Positions 16,737 to 23,867 are shown, numbered from the stretch's first letter. The stretch is DNA of 33,127 nucleotides from Salipiger pentaromativorans (GCF_024721115.1 NZ_JAMDHK010000027.1:1-33127); one strand, 5' to 3'. Numbers and translations are program-made. The notes: generated from the sequence alone by a model not told the origin.

Positions 16737-17225
16737 TCAGGCCGGTTGCGGCACGCGCGGCGTGCCGTCGATGTGGATGTAGGTGGGCTTGCCCACGAAC
16801 CCTTCGGACAGGGGCGCATGGTAATAGAAGGTGATCTTGCGTTCGCGGAATTTCCACGCCCCGTCCACCCGCTCCAGCCGGTCGTCGTAATGGCCCGCCG
16901 AGACGTAGCTGACGCCTTTCTTGACCGAGAGATACTGCATCGAGATACGGCCCGTCGCCCGGTCTCCATCCAGCTGGATCGTCGGGTTGGTGCAGAAATG
17001 CCAGAAACCTTCCGCCATGCCGTCGACAAAGCCCGAAAAGAAGCGGTGAATCTCGGCGCGGCCCCTGGCATGGGCCAGCCCGTTGAACTCGCCGTCCTCG
17101 GTGAACATCTGCGCCAGCGCGTCCCAGTCGCGATGGTCGAGCACATGGCAGTAGCTTGCTCGCAGCTCGGCGATTTCGGCGCGGTCCTCCAGCGCCTTCA
17201 GCCGGGCCTCGATGTCGTCGCTCAT
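16737..17225 (-). CDS. SnoaL-like (NTF2-fold) protein, possible dehydratase or isomerase
   Basis: The protein has 162 residues with the SnoaL_4/NTF2-like pattern: AEIAELRASYCHVLDHRDWDALAQMFTEDGEF, then FWHFCTNPTIQLDGDRATG. Tyr25, Asp30 and His76 line up with Tyr30, Asp35 and His83 of the bile acid 7-alpha-dehydratase BaiE, with equal Tyr-Asp spacing; this alignment is from memory. The cone-shaped fold is used by dehydratases, dehydrochlorinases and isomerases on ring compounds, so elimination on a cyclic intermediate is plausible. GGGAGG precedes the ATG. It lies 34 bp after CoA-transferase subunit B. Confidence 0.82.
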   Translation of the reverse strand: MSDDIEARLKALEDRAEIAELRASYCHVLDHRDWDALAQMFTEDGEFNGLAHARGRAEIHRFFSGFVDGMAEGFWHFCTNPTIQLDGDRATGRISMQYLSVKKGVSYVSAGHYDDRLERVDGAWKFRERKITFYYHAPLSEGFVGKPTYIHIDGTPRVPQPA

Positions 17226-17259
17226 TGGTCTTGCCTCCCTATTTCCTCTGCCGCCCGGA

Positions 17260-17922
17260 TCAGGCCGCGTCCTGCCGGATCAGCGGCGCGCCGGTCATTG
17301 CCTGCAGCTCGTCGAAGCTCAGCCCGTCGATGATCTCGCGCACGGCGAAACCTTGGGGGGTTACGTCGATGACGGCAAGATCGGTAAAGATGCGTTTGAC
17401 GCAGGCCATGGAGGTCAGCGGATAGGCGCAGCTTTCGACAAGGCGCGGGGCGCCGTCCTTGGTCACATGCTGCATCGCCACCCAGACGCGCTTGGCGCCG
17501 ATGGCCAGGTCCATCGCGCCGCCCACCGCCGGGGCGGTGTCGGTCGAGGAACGCGCCCAGTTCGCCAGATCGCCTGAGGCCGAGACCTCGTAGGCGCCCA
17601 GAACGCAAAGATCGAGGTGCCGCCCGCGGATCATCGAGAAGCTGTCCGCATGGTGGAAATACGAGCCGCCCTTCATCAGCGTGATGTATTGCTTGCCCGC
17701 GTTGATCAGCCAGGGGTTCACCTTGCCGGGTTCGGGGGCGGGGCCGATGCCGAGGATGCCGTTTTCCGCGTGGAAGATGACCTCGCGGTCTGCGGGCACG
17801 TTGTCGGCGACCAGCGTCGGCACGCCGATCCCGAGATTGACGTACCAGCCTTCGGGAATGTCCTTTGCGACGCGTTTCGCGATGGCGTTGCGGTCGAGCG
17901 GGGTCCAGTTCTTTTGGGTCAT
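17260..17922 (-). CDS. pcaJ: 3-oxoadipate-type CoA-transferase, subunit B
   Basis: The protein has 220 residues of the class I CoA-transferase beta type. The catalytic glutamate is E53 in HAENGILGIGP, after the glycine-rich YVNLGIGVPTLVA. GKQYITLMKGGSYFHHADSFSMIRGRHLDLCVLGAYEVS and VGGAMDLAIGAKRVWVAM closely follow PcaJ/CatJ. With subunit A it would move CoA from succinyl-CoA to a 3-oxo diacid. The actual acceptor may be a 3-oxoadipate analogue, since no complete protocatechuate or catechol pathway is encoded nearby. Confidence 0.88.
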   Translation of the reverse strand: MTQKNWTPLDRNAIAKRVAKDIPEGWYVNLGIGVPTLVADNVPADREVIFHAENGILGIGPAPEPGKVNPWLINAGKQYITLMKGGSYFHHADSFSMIRGRHLDLCVLGAYEVSASGDLANWARSSTDTAPAVGGAMDLAIGAKRVWVAMQHVTKDGAPRLVESCAYPLTSMACVKRIFTDLAVIDVTPQGFAVREIIDGLSFDELQAMTGAPLIRQDAA

Positions 17923-17935
17923 TCTATGCGCCTTT

Positions 17936-18616
17936 TCAGCCGACGGGATCGCCGCAGGGGATATGCACGACCCGGTCCACGAAGATGCCGGGCGTCACGA
18001 TATGTTCGGGGTTCAGCGCGCCCAGCTCGCGGACATGCTGGGTCTGGGCGATGGTGAGTTTCGCGGCCATGGCGCAGACCGGATTGAAGTTCCGCCCCGC
18101 GTCGCGGTAGGTCAGGTTGCCCCAGCGGTCGGCCTCCCAGGCCTCGACCAGCGCCACATCGCCGTAAAGCGCCTGTTCGAGCACATGCGGCAGGCCGTTG
18201 TAATCGCGCATCTCCTTGCCCTGCGACAGCAGCGTGTTGGCGCCGGTGGGGGTGAAGAAGGCCGGGATGCCCGCGCCTGCGGCGCGCATCCGTTCGGCCA
18301 ATGTGCCCTGCGGGACAAGCTCCAGCTCCAGCTTGCCGGAGCTGTAGAGCTCTTCGAAGATCGTCGATCCGACGATCCGGGGATAGCTGCAGATCAGCTT
18401 GCGGACGCGGCCTTCCTTGAGCAGCCGCGCCAGCCCGACCTTGCCGTAGCCGGCATTGTTGGCGACGATGGTCAGGTTGCGCACGCCGGTCTCCAGCACG
18501 CCCTCGATCAGCAGATTCGCCTGTCCGACCGCCCCGAACCCGCCCAGCAGGATCGTGGCCGCATCCGGGATGCCGTCGAGCGCCTCCGCGATGTCCGGGG
18601 AAAATTTGTCTATCAT
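17936..18616 (-). CDS. pcaI: 3-oxoadipate-type CoA-transferase, subunit A
   Basis: The protein has 226 residues. Class I alpha subunit motifs are DAATILLGGFGAVGQANLLI, LTIVANNAGYGKVGLARLL, KLICSYPRIVGSTIFEELY, LELELVPQGTLAERMRAAGAGIPAFFTPTGANT and DRWGNLTYRDAGRNFNPVCAMAA, all PcaI/CatI-like. ATG at 18616 is chosen by alignment with the family N-terminus (MIDKF); the open frame reaches further upstream through the promoter. Subunit B starts 13 bp downstream. An IclR-type operator pair lies 75-110 bp upstream. Confidence 0.88.
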   Translation of the reverse strand: MIDKFSPDIAEALDGIPDAATILLGGFGAVGQANLLIEGVLETGVRNLTIVANNAGYGKVGLARLLKEGRVRKLICSYPRIVGSTIFEELYSSGKLELELVPQGTLAERMRAAGAGIPAFFTPTGANTLLSQGKEMRDYNGLPHVLEQALYGDVALVEAWEADRWGNLTYRDAGRNFNPVCAMAAKLTIAQTQHVRELGALNPEHIVTPGIFVDRVVHIPCGDPVG

Positions 18617-18691
18617 TCCAAAAAGATCCTCGTTCTTCGGTTGTTCCGAAGCTGCGACGCCAGCGCGGGCGGCGGCTCCTCCCTGTTCGAT

Positions 18692-18725
18692 GTCCGTATT
18701 GCGGACAGATGTTCGCAAATTGCAC
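18692..18725 (-). promoter_or_regulatory. IclR-type operator pair upstream of the CoA-transferase operon
   Basis: Read on the minus strand, the distal site is GTGCAATTTGCGAAC (18725-18711) and the proximal site GTCCGCAATACGGAC (18706-18692), with centres 19 bp apart. The proximal 15-mer is identical to that in front of the thiolase operon (9410-9424). Confidence 0.75.
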
Positions 18726-18751
18726 CGCTTGCAAAGATGTGTCAAGTATCG

Positions 18752-18784
18752 GTCGGCTATGCGAACGATTGTCCATTTTTGAAC
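18752..18784 (+). promoter_or_regulatory. IclR-type operator pair upstream of the IclR gene
   Basis: GTCGGCTATGCGAAC (18752-18766) is followed by the shorter GTCCATTTTTGAAC (18771-18784). This pair is more degenerate than the others, one base shorter in the second site, and in the opposite order relative to the gene it precedes. It suggests autoregulation from the divergent region. Confidence 0.55.
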
Positions 18785-18860
18785 TTTCCTGTGGCGAGCC
18801 GCGCGGAACCTGCGATTATGTGAAAAACGGACAGGCGTTCGCGTTACGGAAAGGGTGGCG

Positions 18861-19673
18861 ATGTCAGCGAAACATGAAGACGCAGAGACCGGCTCCGACC
18901 TGCGCCGGTCGGATTTCGTCAGCGCGGTGGGGCGCGCGATGTCGATCCTGGAATGCTTCACCTCCGACGAGGCCGTCGCGCAGCGGGGGCGCCTGACCCT
19001 GACCGACGCGGCACGGCTCACCGATCTCAGCCGGGGCACGGCGCGGCGCCTGTTGCTGACGCTGGCCGAAATTCACTATGTCGATACCGACGGCAAGTTC
19101 TTCTGGCTCACTCCGAAGCTGGTCAACCTGTCGCGCGGGTTTCTGATGCCGCTGGGTGTCGGCGAGGGTTCGGCGGCGATCCTCAAGGCGCTGACCTCGA
19201 AGCTGGACGAATCCGCCTCGGTGGGGATCCTCGACGGCGAGGACATCGTCTATATCGAGCGGGTCGAGGTGCGGCGGATCTATTCCTCGCGCATCGTGAA
19301 CGGCACGCGGCTGCCCGCCGCCTGCTCCTCCATCGGGCGGGTGCTGCTGGCGGCGCTGTCGGACAGCGATCTGCACAACTGGCTGCGGGCCTATCCGCCG
19401 CGCCAGATGACCGAAAAGACGATCACCGACCCGGAACGCTTCTGGGAGGAGATCCGCGCGATCCGCGAACAGGGCTATGCGATCATCGACGAGGAGCTGG
19501 AGATCGGCATCCGGTCGATCTCGGTGCCGATCCGGAGCCCGAACGGGCGGACCATGGCGGCGCTCAACGCCTCGACGATTTCGGCGCGTCACACGGTCGA
19601 CGATCTGCGGCAGGATTTCCTGCCCGAACTGCGCGACGCCGCAGAGAAGCTGTCCGGCACCATGGGCTGGTAA
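18861..19673 (+). CDS. IclR-family regulator, PcaR/PobR type
   Basis: The protein has 270 residues. An N-terminal winged helix-turn-helix (LTLTDAARLTDLSRGTARRLLLTLAEIHYVDTDGKFFWLTPKLVNL, about 45-90) is followed by the IclR effector domain (VYIERVEV, TRLPAACSSIGRVLLAAL, ISVPIRSPNGRTMAALN). The helix region resembles PcaR/PobR/PcaU regulators of aromatic-acid degradation. It most likely binds the 15-bp operators found in front of six units and its own gene. ATG at 18861 is preferred over GTG at 18855 because GGAAAGG lies 6 bases upstream. The gene is divergent from the CoA-transferase operon and ends in an intrinsic terminator. Confidence 0.9.
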   Translation: MSAKHEDAETGSDLRRSDFVSAVGRAMSILECFTSDEAVAQRGRLTLTDAARLTDLSRGTARRLLLTLAEIHYVDTDGKFFWLTPKLVNLSRGFLMPLGVGEGSAAILKALTSKLDESASVGILDGEDIVYIERVEVRRIYSSRIVNGTRLPAACSSIGRVLLAALSDSDLHNWLRAYPPRQMTEKTITDPERFWEEIRAIREQGYAIIDEELEIGIRSISVPIRSPNGRTMAALNASTISARHTVDDLRQDFLPELRDAAEKLSGTMGW

Positions 19674-19694
19674 CCCCGGTTCTCGGGGTCTTTT
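19673..19694 (+). terminator. Intrinsic terminator after the IclR gene
   Basis: ACCCCG (19673-19678) pairs with CGGGGT (19684-19689), followed by CTTTT. The stem begins at the stop codon. Confidence 0.7.
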
Positions 19695-19736
19695 CGCGGG
19701 CGGGGCAGGCTCCCGCTTGCGTCGTCGATCTGTTCC

Positions 19737-19770
19737 GTGCATTGTTTGGACAATAGTTCGTTATACGGAC
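19737..19770 (+). promoter_or_regulatory. IclR-type operator pair upstream of the alpha/beta hydrolase
   Basis: The distal site is GTGCATTGTTTGGAC (19737-19751) and the proximal site GTTCGTTATACGGAC (19756-19770), with centres 19 bp apart. It ends 19 bp before the start codon, so a bound regulator would probably overlap the promoter or transcript start. Confidence 0.72.
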
Positions 19771-19789
19771 ATACCAAGGGGGGAGAGTC

Positions 19790-20614
19790 ATGCGCTGGTT
19801 TGAAACGGATGGCGTCGTGCTGCGCTACGCTGTGCGCCACGGGAAAGGCCCGTACCTCGTGCTGGTGCATGAAATGGGCGGCTCGATCGAAAGCTGGGAC
19901 CGGGTTCTGACCCATCTGCCGCCCGAGCAAGGCGTCGTGCTGCCCGAGATGCGCGGCATGGGTCAGTCGCAGAAGATCCGCGAAACCAGCTCCTTCGGAC
20001 AGATCGCGGCGGATGTGGCGGCGCTGCTCGACCATCTGGAGATCGCCGATCCGGTGGTGATCTCGGGCTGCGCCATCGGCGGCGCGGTCGCCCTGCGCTT
20101 CGCGCTCGATCATCCCGCGCGCTGCCTTGCCGTCGCGCCGCTCGACCCGGCGCTGAACGTGGCCGAGGGCGGAGAGGCGGGCATTCTGGCGCTGGCCGAC
20201 CAGATGGAGGCCAAGGGCATGACGCCGATGGAGCCGATCCTGCTCGACCGGACCTATCCCGAGCGCTACCGGCGGCGCCATCCCGGCCATTTCGCCGAGG
20301 TCCGGGGGCGCTGGTACGCCAACGACCCGGTGTCTTTCGCGCATTTCTTCCGCATGCTCGCGGCCTCGGACCTGCGGCCCGAGCTGGCGCGGATGCGCTG
20401 CCCGGTCTGGTACGGGTCGGGGCTGCACGACCTGCTGCGTCCGCCGGGTTATGTGCGCGATCTTGCCGCGCGCACGCCGGGCGCGCAGGTGCGCGATCTC
20501 GATGCCGGGCATCACGTGGCCGATCACGCCCCGCAGGAGGTGGCGCAGATGCTCTCCGAGCTTGTGACGTCTGTCAGGCGTCAGTCAGAACCGACTGTCC
20601 TGCCACATGGTTGA
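19790..20614 (+). CDS. Alpha/beta-fold hydrolase with Ala in the nucleophile position
   Basis: The protein has 274 residues. The fold is clear: LVLVHEMGGSIESW near the oxyanion hole, DVAALLDHLEI, then the nucleophile elbow SGCAIGGAVALRFALDHP, D214 in GSGLHDLLRPP and H241 in DAGHHVADHAP. Context suggests a 3-oxoadipate enol-lactonase (PcaD) type role, but the elbow has Ala95 (codon GCC) where Ser is expected, while the acid and histidine remain. RutD of pyrimidine degradation has a similar GHALG elbow (from memory). The enzyme may use water activation, act as a lyase or isomerase, or be inactive. It is monocistronic; GGGGGGAG precedes the ATG. Confidence 0.85.
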   Translation: MRWFETDGVVLRYAVRHGKGPYLVLVHEMGGSIESWDRVLTHLPPEQGVVLPEMRGMGQSQKIRETSSFGQIAADVAALLDHLEIADPVVISGCAIGGAVALRFALDHPARCLAVAPLDPALNVAEGGEAGILALADQMEAKGMTPMEPILLDRTYPERYRRRHPGHFAEVRGRWYANDPVSFAHFFRMLAASDLRPELARMRCPVWYGSGLHDLLRPPGYVRDLAARTPGAQVRDLDAGHHVADHAPQEVAQMLSELVTSVRRQSEPTVLPHG

Positions 20615-20709
20615 CCCAGATCACCCGTGCAAAAACGCAAGCGGTCGTTTATGCCGAGGGCAGCGAAGGTCTGGATCGAGCCCATAGGCACCGATGCTGC
20701 AAGGCGTGC

Positions 20710-20725
20710 CAATGTCAGCTTCGCT
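20710..20725 (+). repeat. Left 16-bp inverted repeat flanking the APH gene
   Basis: CAATGTCAGCTTCGCT reads inward here and occurs exactly, in opposite orientation, at 21669-21684. The stop codon of the phosphotransferase gene lies inside this copy. Confidence 0.75.
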
Positions 20726-21635
20726 GCAAACCCAGCATCTGAAGCGTTCGCCTCGATTGATCGCAGAGCGTTTCATGGGACCGGCCGCGGTAAAAGCTCA
20801 AAGCAATGGTTGCGCAGTAAAGAGCCCAGCCTTGCGCTCTTTTCCAAGAGGCGTCATCTGCACCGGAAGCGGACTGAAATACGGCACGCGCTTCGGGTGC
20901 AACCCAAGTCCACGCAGCGGCGATATCGACCGCAGGATCGCCAACAGCCGAAAGGCCCCAGTCTATTACCGCGGTCAGCCGGCCATCCTGCGCGAGCATG
21001 TTGTCCGCTTTCAAGTCTCCATGGACCCAGACAGGCGAATCTCGGAAGGGCATTGAACAGGCTTGCCGCCAAAGATCGCGCGCATCATTTGCATGAATCT
21101 CATCCGCAAGCACCTTGATGCTGGCCAGGGTCTTTTCCGTCAGCTCGGTCAAGTCCACGCCACGGTTGTTGTTTCCCGGCCCGGCGTGCGGCGCATTATC
21201 AATGGGCTTTTGATGCAATTTGGAAAGGCAATCTCCCAAGGCGCCTGCTGCCACGATTGGGTCATCAATCCTGTCTTCGGTGGCGACAGAGCCTTTAATC
21301 CAAGTGAGTATTCCAAAATCGAAGCCAAGTTGGGATTTCGTGCGCCCGTGAAAGAGAACCTTCGGAACTTCAAGGGGCAGCCCCGCCAGACTTGGCAGCC
21401 ACATGAGCTCCTTCGTCAAGGGATCCACTGCTGATGGCCTGGTGGGAATCCTTAGGACACAATCATCGTCCAGCAGGAAAAGCGCGTTGTCCGTTCCTGA
21501 AGATTCTATGGCTTCAACAGATTTGAGCGCCCAGTCCGGCGCGTAGTTGGAAAGTAGCGCTTCTGCGTATCCAATATCAAGATTGGCTGGTTTCACATCA
21601 ACCTCAGGAACAAGTGTATCCTCGCCCTTTAGCAC
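20715..21635 (-). CDS. Aminoglycoside phosphotransferase (APH)-fold kinase
   Basis: The protein has up to 306 residues. Kinase motifs are VLRIPTRP near the nucleotide-binding lysine/arginine strand, VHGDLKADNML with catalytic D207, and IDWGLSAVGDPAVDIAAAW with metal-binding D225. This matches the APH/choline-kinase-like superfamily, which phosphorylates antibiotics or small metabolites; the substrate is unknown and a resistance role is not shown. The annotated start is GTG at 21635; a GTG at 21596 preceded by TGAGG is an alternative. The DNA is visibly less GC-rich than its neighbours, no IclR operator is nearby, and the gene lies between matching inverted repeats, all pointing to insertion. 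Confidence 0.82.
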   Translation of the reverse strand: MLKGEDTLVPEVDVKPANLDIGYAEALLSNYAPDWALKSVEAIESSGTDNALFLLDDDCVLRIPTRPSAVDPLTKELMWLPSLAGLPLEVPKVLFHGRTKSQLGFDFGILTWIKGSVATEDRIDDPIVAAGALGDCLSKLHQKPIDNAPHAGPGNNNRGVDLTELTEKTLASIKVLADEIHANDARDLWRQACSMPFRDSPVWVHGDLKADNMLAQDGRLTAVIDWGLSAVGDPAVDIAAAWTWVAPEARAVFQSASGADDASWKRAQGWALYCATIALSFYRGRSHETLCDQSRRTLQMLGLQRS

Positions 21636-21668
21636 ATCAAGATGACAGAAAGTTGGGGCTCAGGGCGT

Positions 21669-21684
21669 AGCGAAGCTGACATTG
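21669..21684 (-). repeat. Right 16-bp inverted repeat flanking the APH gene
   Basis: AGCGAAGCTGACATTG on the plus strand is the exact reverse complement of the copy at 20710-20725. The two copies span 975 bp containing only the kinase gene. Confidence 0.75.
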
Positions 21685-21748
21685 CAAGTCAAAGTCAGAA
21701 GGTCTGCTCCGTCCCGCAAAGTTGACGCAAACAACGGTGTGCAAAGGC

Positions 21749-22585
21749 TCACCATCGGGCTTCCGCCGCCATCGCCACAGGGCCGCCCGGCCGTGCCGTC
21801 CACAGGCGCGCCACGCCCTCGCTCAGATCGGCGCAAAGATCGAAGGGCGCGGTGCCGAGGATCGGCGCGGTGCTGCGGAACGAGAACCGCGTCAGCGGCG
21901 CGCTCGCGAGATCGGCCGCGAACTGGCAGAGCAGCGTTGCCTGCATCGGCCCGTGCACCACAAGGCCCGCATAGCCCTCGGTGCCGGTTGTGTAGGGGTG
22001 GTCGTAGTGGATCCGATGCGCGTTGAAGGTCAGGGCGGAGTAGCGGAAGAGCAGGGTTTCGGACGGCGTGACGCTGCGCCTGCGATCCGCCGGGCGGGGC
22101 TGCGGATCGTCGGGCACGGCGGGGGTGCCGCCGCGCGCCGCGCGGTAGACGATGTCCTGCCGTTCGGTGATCGCCAGTTCCCCGCCGCTTTCGATCCGGT
22201 GCCGGACGGTGACGAAGCAGAGCGTGCCGCTGCGCCCCTGCTTCACCTGCACATCCGCGATCTCGGAGTGGCGCCTTACCGGCGCGCCGACCACGAGGGG
22301 CGCGTGAAACAGGATCTCGCCCCCCGCCCACATCCGCCGGGGCAGCGGCACGGGCGGCAGAAAGCCGCCCTTCTCCGGGTGACCGTCCACCGCCAGCGCG
22401 GCGGTGGGCGCGACCGGCTGCGCGAGGCAGAAATGCAGGAGCTGCGGCAGGGCCTCGCCCTCCGGCACGGGCATGTCGAAACTCGCGCGGAAGCGGTCCA
22501 CAAGCTCCTGGCTCAGAGTGCCGGAAAGCGTTTCGCCGCGCCCGATCCAGCCGCGCAGATGGTCGATGTCGTCTTGCGTGAGCAT
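21749..22585 (-). CDS. FAS1-like/MaoC-type acyl-CoA hydratase (mesaconyl-C4-CoA hydratase-like)
   Basis: The protein has 278 residues with two hotdog-like halves. The C-terminal half carries the hydratase signature FNAHRIHYDHPYTTGTEGYAGLVVHGPMQATLL (N188, H193, D195), as in 3-methylfumaryl-CoA (mesaconyl-C4-CoA) and itaconyl-CoA hydratases. The expected reaction is hydration of a branched or dicarboxylic enoyl-CoA. ATG at 22585 shares one base with the dehydrogenase stop (TGATG), so the two are co-translated; the longer open frame upstream is a shadow. It complements the crotonase-type hydratase at 13075, implying two hydration steps or opposite stereochemistry. Confidence 0.87.
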   Translation of the reverse strand: MLTQDDIDHLRGWIGRGETLSGTLSQELVDRFRASFDMPVPEGEALPQLLHFCLAQPVAPTAALAVDGHPEKGGFLPPVPLPRRMWAGGEILFHAPLVVGAPVRRHSEIADVQVKQGRSGTLCFVTVRHRIESGGELAITERQDIVYRAARGGTPAVPDDPQPRPADRRRSVTPSETLLFRYSALTFNAHRIHYDHPYTTGTEGYAGLVVHGPMQATLLCQFAADLASAPLTRFSFRSTAPILGTAPFDLCADLSEGVARLWTARPGGPVAMAAEARW

Positions 22586-23739
22586 CAGAAGGACCTCGGC
22601 ATGCCCAGCACATGCTCGGCGACAAAGGAAAGGATGAGGTTGGTCGAGATCGGCGCCACCTGATAGAGCCGGGTCTCGCGGAATTTCCGTTCGATATCGT
22701 ATTCCGCCGCGAAGCCAAAGCCGCCATGCGACTGGAGACAGGCGTTGGCGGCCTCCCAGCTCGCCTTGGCGGCAAGGTATTTGGCCATATTCGCCTCGGC
22801 CCCGCAGGGCTTGCCCGCGTCGTAAAGCGCGCAGGCCCGGTAGCGCATCAGGTTGGCGGCCTCGATCTCGATATAGGCCTCGGCGATGGGGAACTGCACC
22901 CCCTGGTTCTGGCCGATCGGCCGTCCGAAGACCTCGCGCTCCGACACGTATTTCGTCACGCGGTCGGTGAACCAGTAGCCGTCGCCGATGCATTCCGCCG
23001 CGATCAGCGTGCGTTCGGCGTTGAGCCCGGTGAGGATGTATCTGAACCCCTTTCCCTCTTCGCCGATGAGGTTCTCCTCGGGGATTTCGAGGTTGTCGAA
23101 GAACAGCTCGTTGGTTTCGTGGTTCACCATGTTGCGGATCGGGCGGACGGTCATCCCCGAGGCCATCGCCTCTTGAATATCGACCAGGAAGATCGACAGC
23201 CCCTCGGATTTCTTAGACACCTCGGCCAGCGGCGTGGTCCGGGCCAGCAGGATCATCAGGTCGGAATGCTGGATCCGGCTGATCCAGACCTTCTGGCCAT
23301 TGATGACGTAGCGGTCGCCCTTCTTGACGGCGGTGGTCTTGATCCGGGTGGTGTCGGTGCCGGTGGTCGGCTCGGTGACGCCCATGGATTGCAGGCGCAG
23401 CTCGCCGCTGGCCAGTTTCGGCAGGATGCGCTGGCGCTGCTCTTCGGACCCGTGCCGCACCAGCGTGTTCATATTGTACATCTGGCCGTGGCAGGCGCCG
23501 GAATTGCCGCCCGCGCGGTTGATCTCTTCCATGATGACCGAGGCTTCGGTCAGCCCGAGCCCCGATCCGCCATACTCCTCGGGGATCAGCGCGGCCATCC
23601 AGCCGGCCTTTGTCAGCGCCTCGACAAAGGCGTCGGGATAGGCGCGGCTGTCGTCCACCTCGCGGTGGTACTCGTCCGGGAACTGGCGGCAGAGGGCGCG
23701 CACGGCCTCGCGGATGTCTTCATGGGCTGACGGGTCCAT
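22585..23739 (-). CDS. Acyl-CoA dehydrogenase family protein 2
   Basis: The protein has 384 residues. FAD and substrate motifs are LIPEEYGGSGLGLTEASVIMEEI, MGVTEPTTGTDTTRIKTTA, INGQKVWISRIQHSDLMI, EREVFGRPIGQNQGVQFPIAEAYIEIEAANLM and QSHGGFGFAAEYDIERKFRETRLYQVAPIST. The medium-chain catalytic position is occupied by Ala/Pro (VAPIST), but E242 in NAERTLIAAE aligns with Glu254 of isovaleryl-CoA dehydrogenase, so a base is available at the alternative site, as is typical for branched substrates. ATG at 23739 follows GGGAGGAG; the frame opens at a TTG (23757). An IclR-type operator pair lies immediately upstream. Confidence 0.92.
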   Translation of the reverse strand: MDPSAHEDIREAVRALCRQFPDEYHREVDDSRAYPDAFVEALTKAGWMAALIPEEYGGSGLGLTEASVIMEEINRAGGNSGACHGQMYNMNTLVRHGSEEQRQRILPKLASGELRLQSMGVTEPTTGTDTTRIKTTAVKKGDRYVINGQKVWISRIQHSDLMILLARTTPLAEVSKKSEGLSIFLVDIQEAMASGMTVRPIRNMVNHETNELFFDNLEIPEENLIGEEGKGFRYILTGLNAERTLIAAECIGDGYWFTDRVTKYVSEREVFGRPIGQNQGVQFPIAEAYIEIEAANLMRYRACALYDAGKPCGAEANMAKYLAAKASWEAANACLQSHGGFGFAAEYDIERKFRETRLYQVAPISTNLILSFVAEHVLGMPRSF

Positions 23740-23759
23740 GGCTCTATCTCCTCCCAAAT

Positions 23760-23793
23760 GTTCGCATTACGATCATTTGTCTGTTATATGGAC
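23760..23793 (-). promoter_or_regulatory. IclR-type operator pair upstream of the dehydrogenase/hydratase operon
   Basis: Read on the minus strand, the distal site is GTCCATATAACAGAC (23793-23779) and the proximal site GATCGTAATGCGAAC (23774-23760), with centres 19 bp apart and ending 20 bp before the dehydrogenase start. The pair lies in the region shared with the divergent LysR gene, so either regulator could act here. Confidence 0.7.
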
Positions 23794-23867
23794 AGACACA
23801 GCACCGGACAAATAGCGTTTCGGTCTCGGAGCGATCCGGATTTCCGATAGCGGACGGGGGAGGGGGC

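Noticed and set aside
15594-17333. Long plus-strand open frame of 579 codons
   Set aside because: It is antisense to the metallo-beta-lactamase and SnoaL-like genes, both with clear motifs and ribosome binding sites. Its translation is rich in Arg/His without a family pattern, as expected for a shadow frame in GC-rich DNA.
19790-20614. Assigning the hydrolase as 3-oxoadipate enol-lactonase (pcaD)
   Set aside because: The context fits, but the nucleophile serine is replaced by alanine, so the symbol would claim an activity the sequence does not support.
20715-21635. Calling the APH-fold kinase an antibiotic resistance gene
   Set aside because: The fold covers many small-molecule kinases; nothing in the sequence shows an aminoglycoside or macrolide substrate.
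23841-23855. TTTCCGATAGCGGAC just upstream of the second LysR gene as a further IclR-type operator
   Set aside because: The arms match partly but the spacer is one base short, and there is no partner site at the 19-bp spacing.
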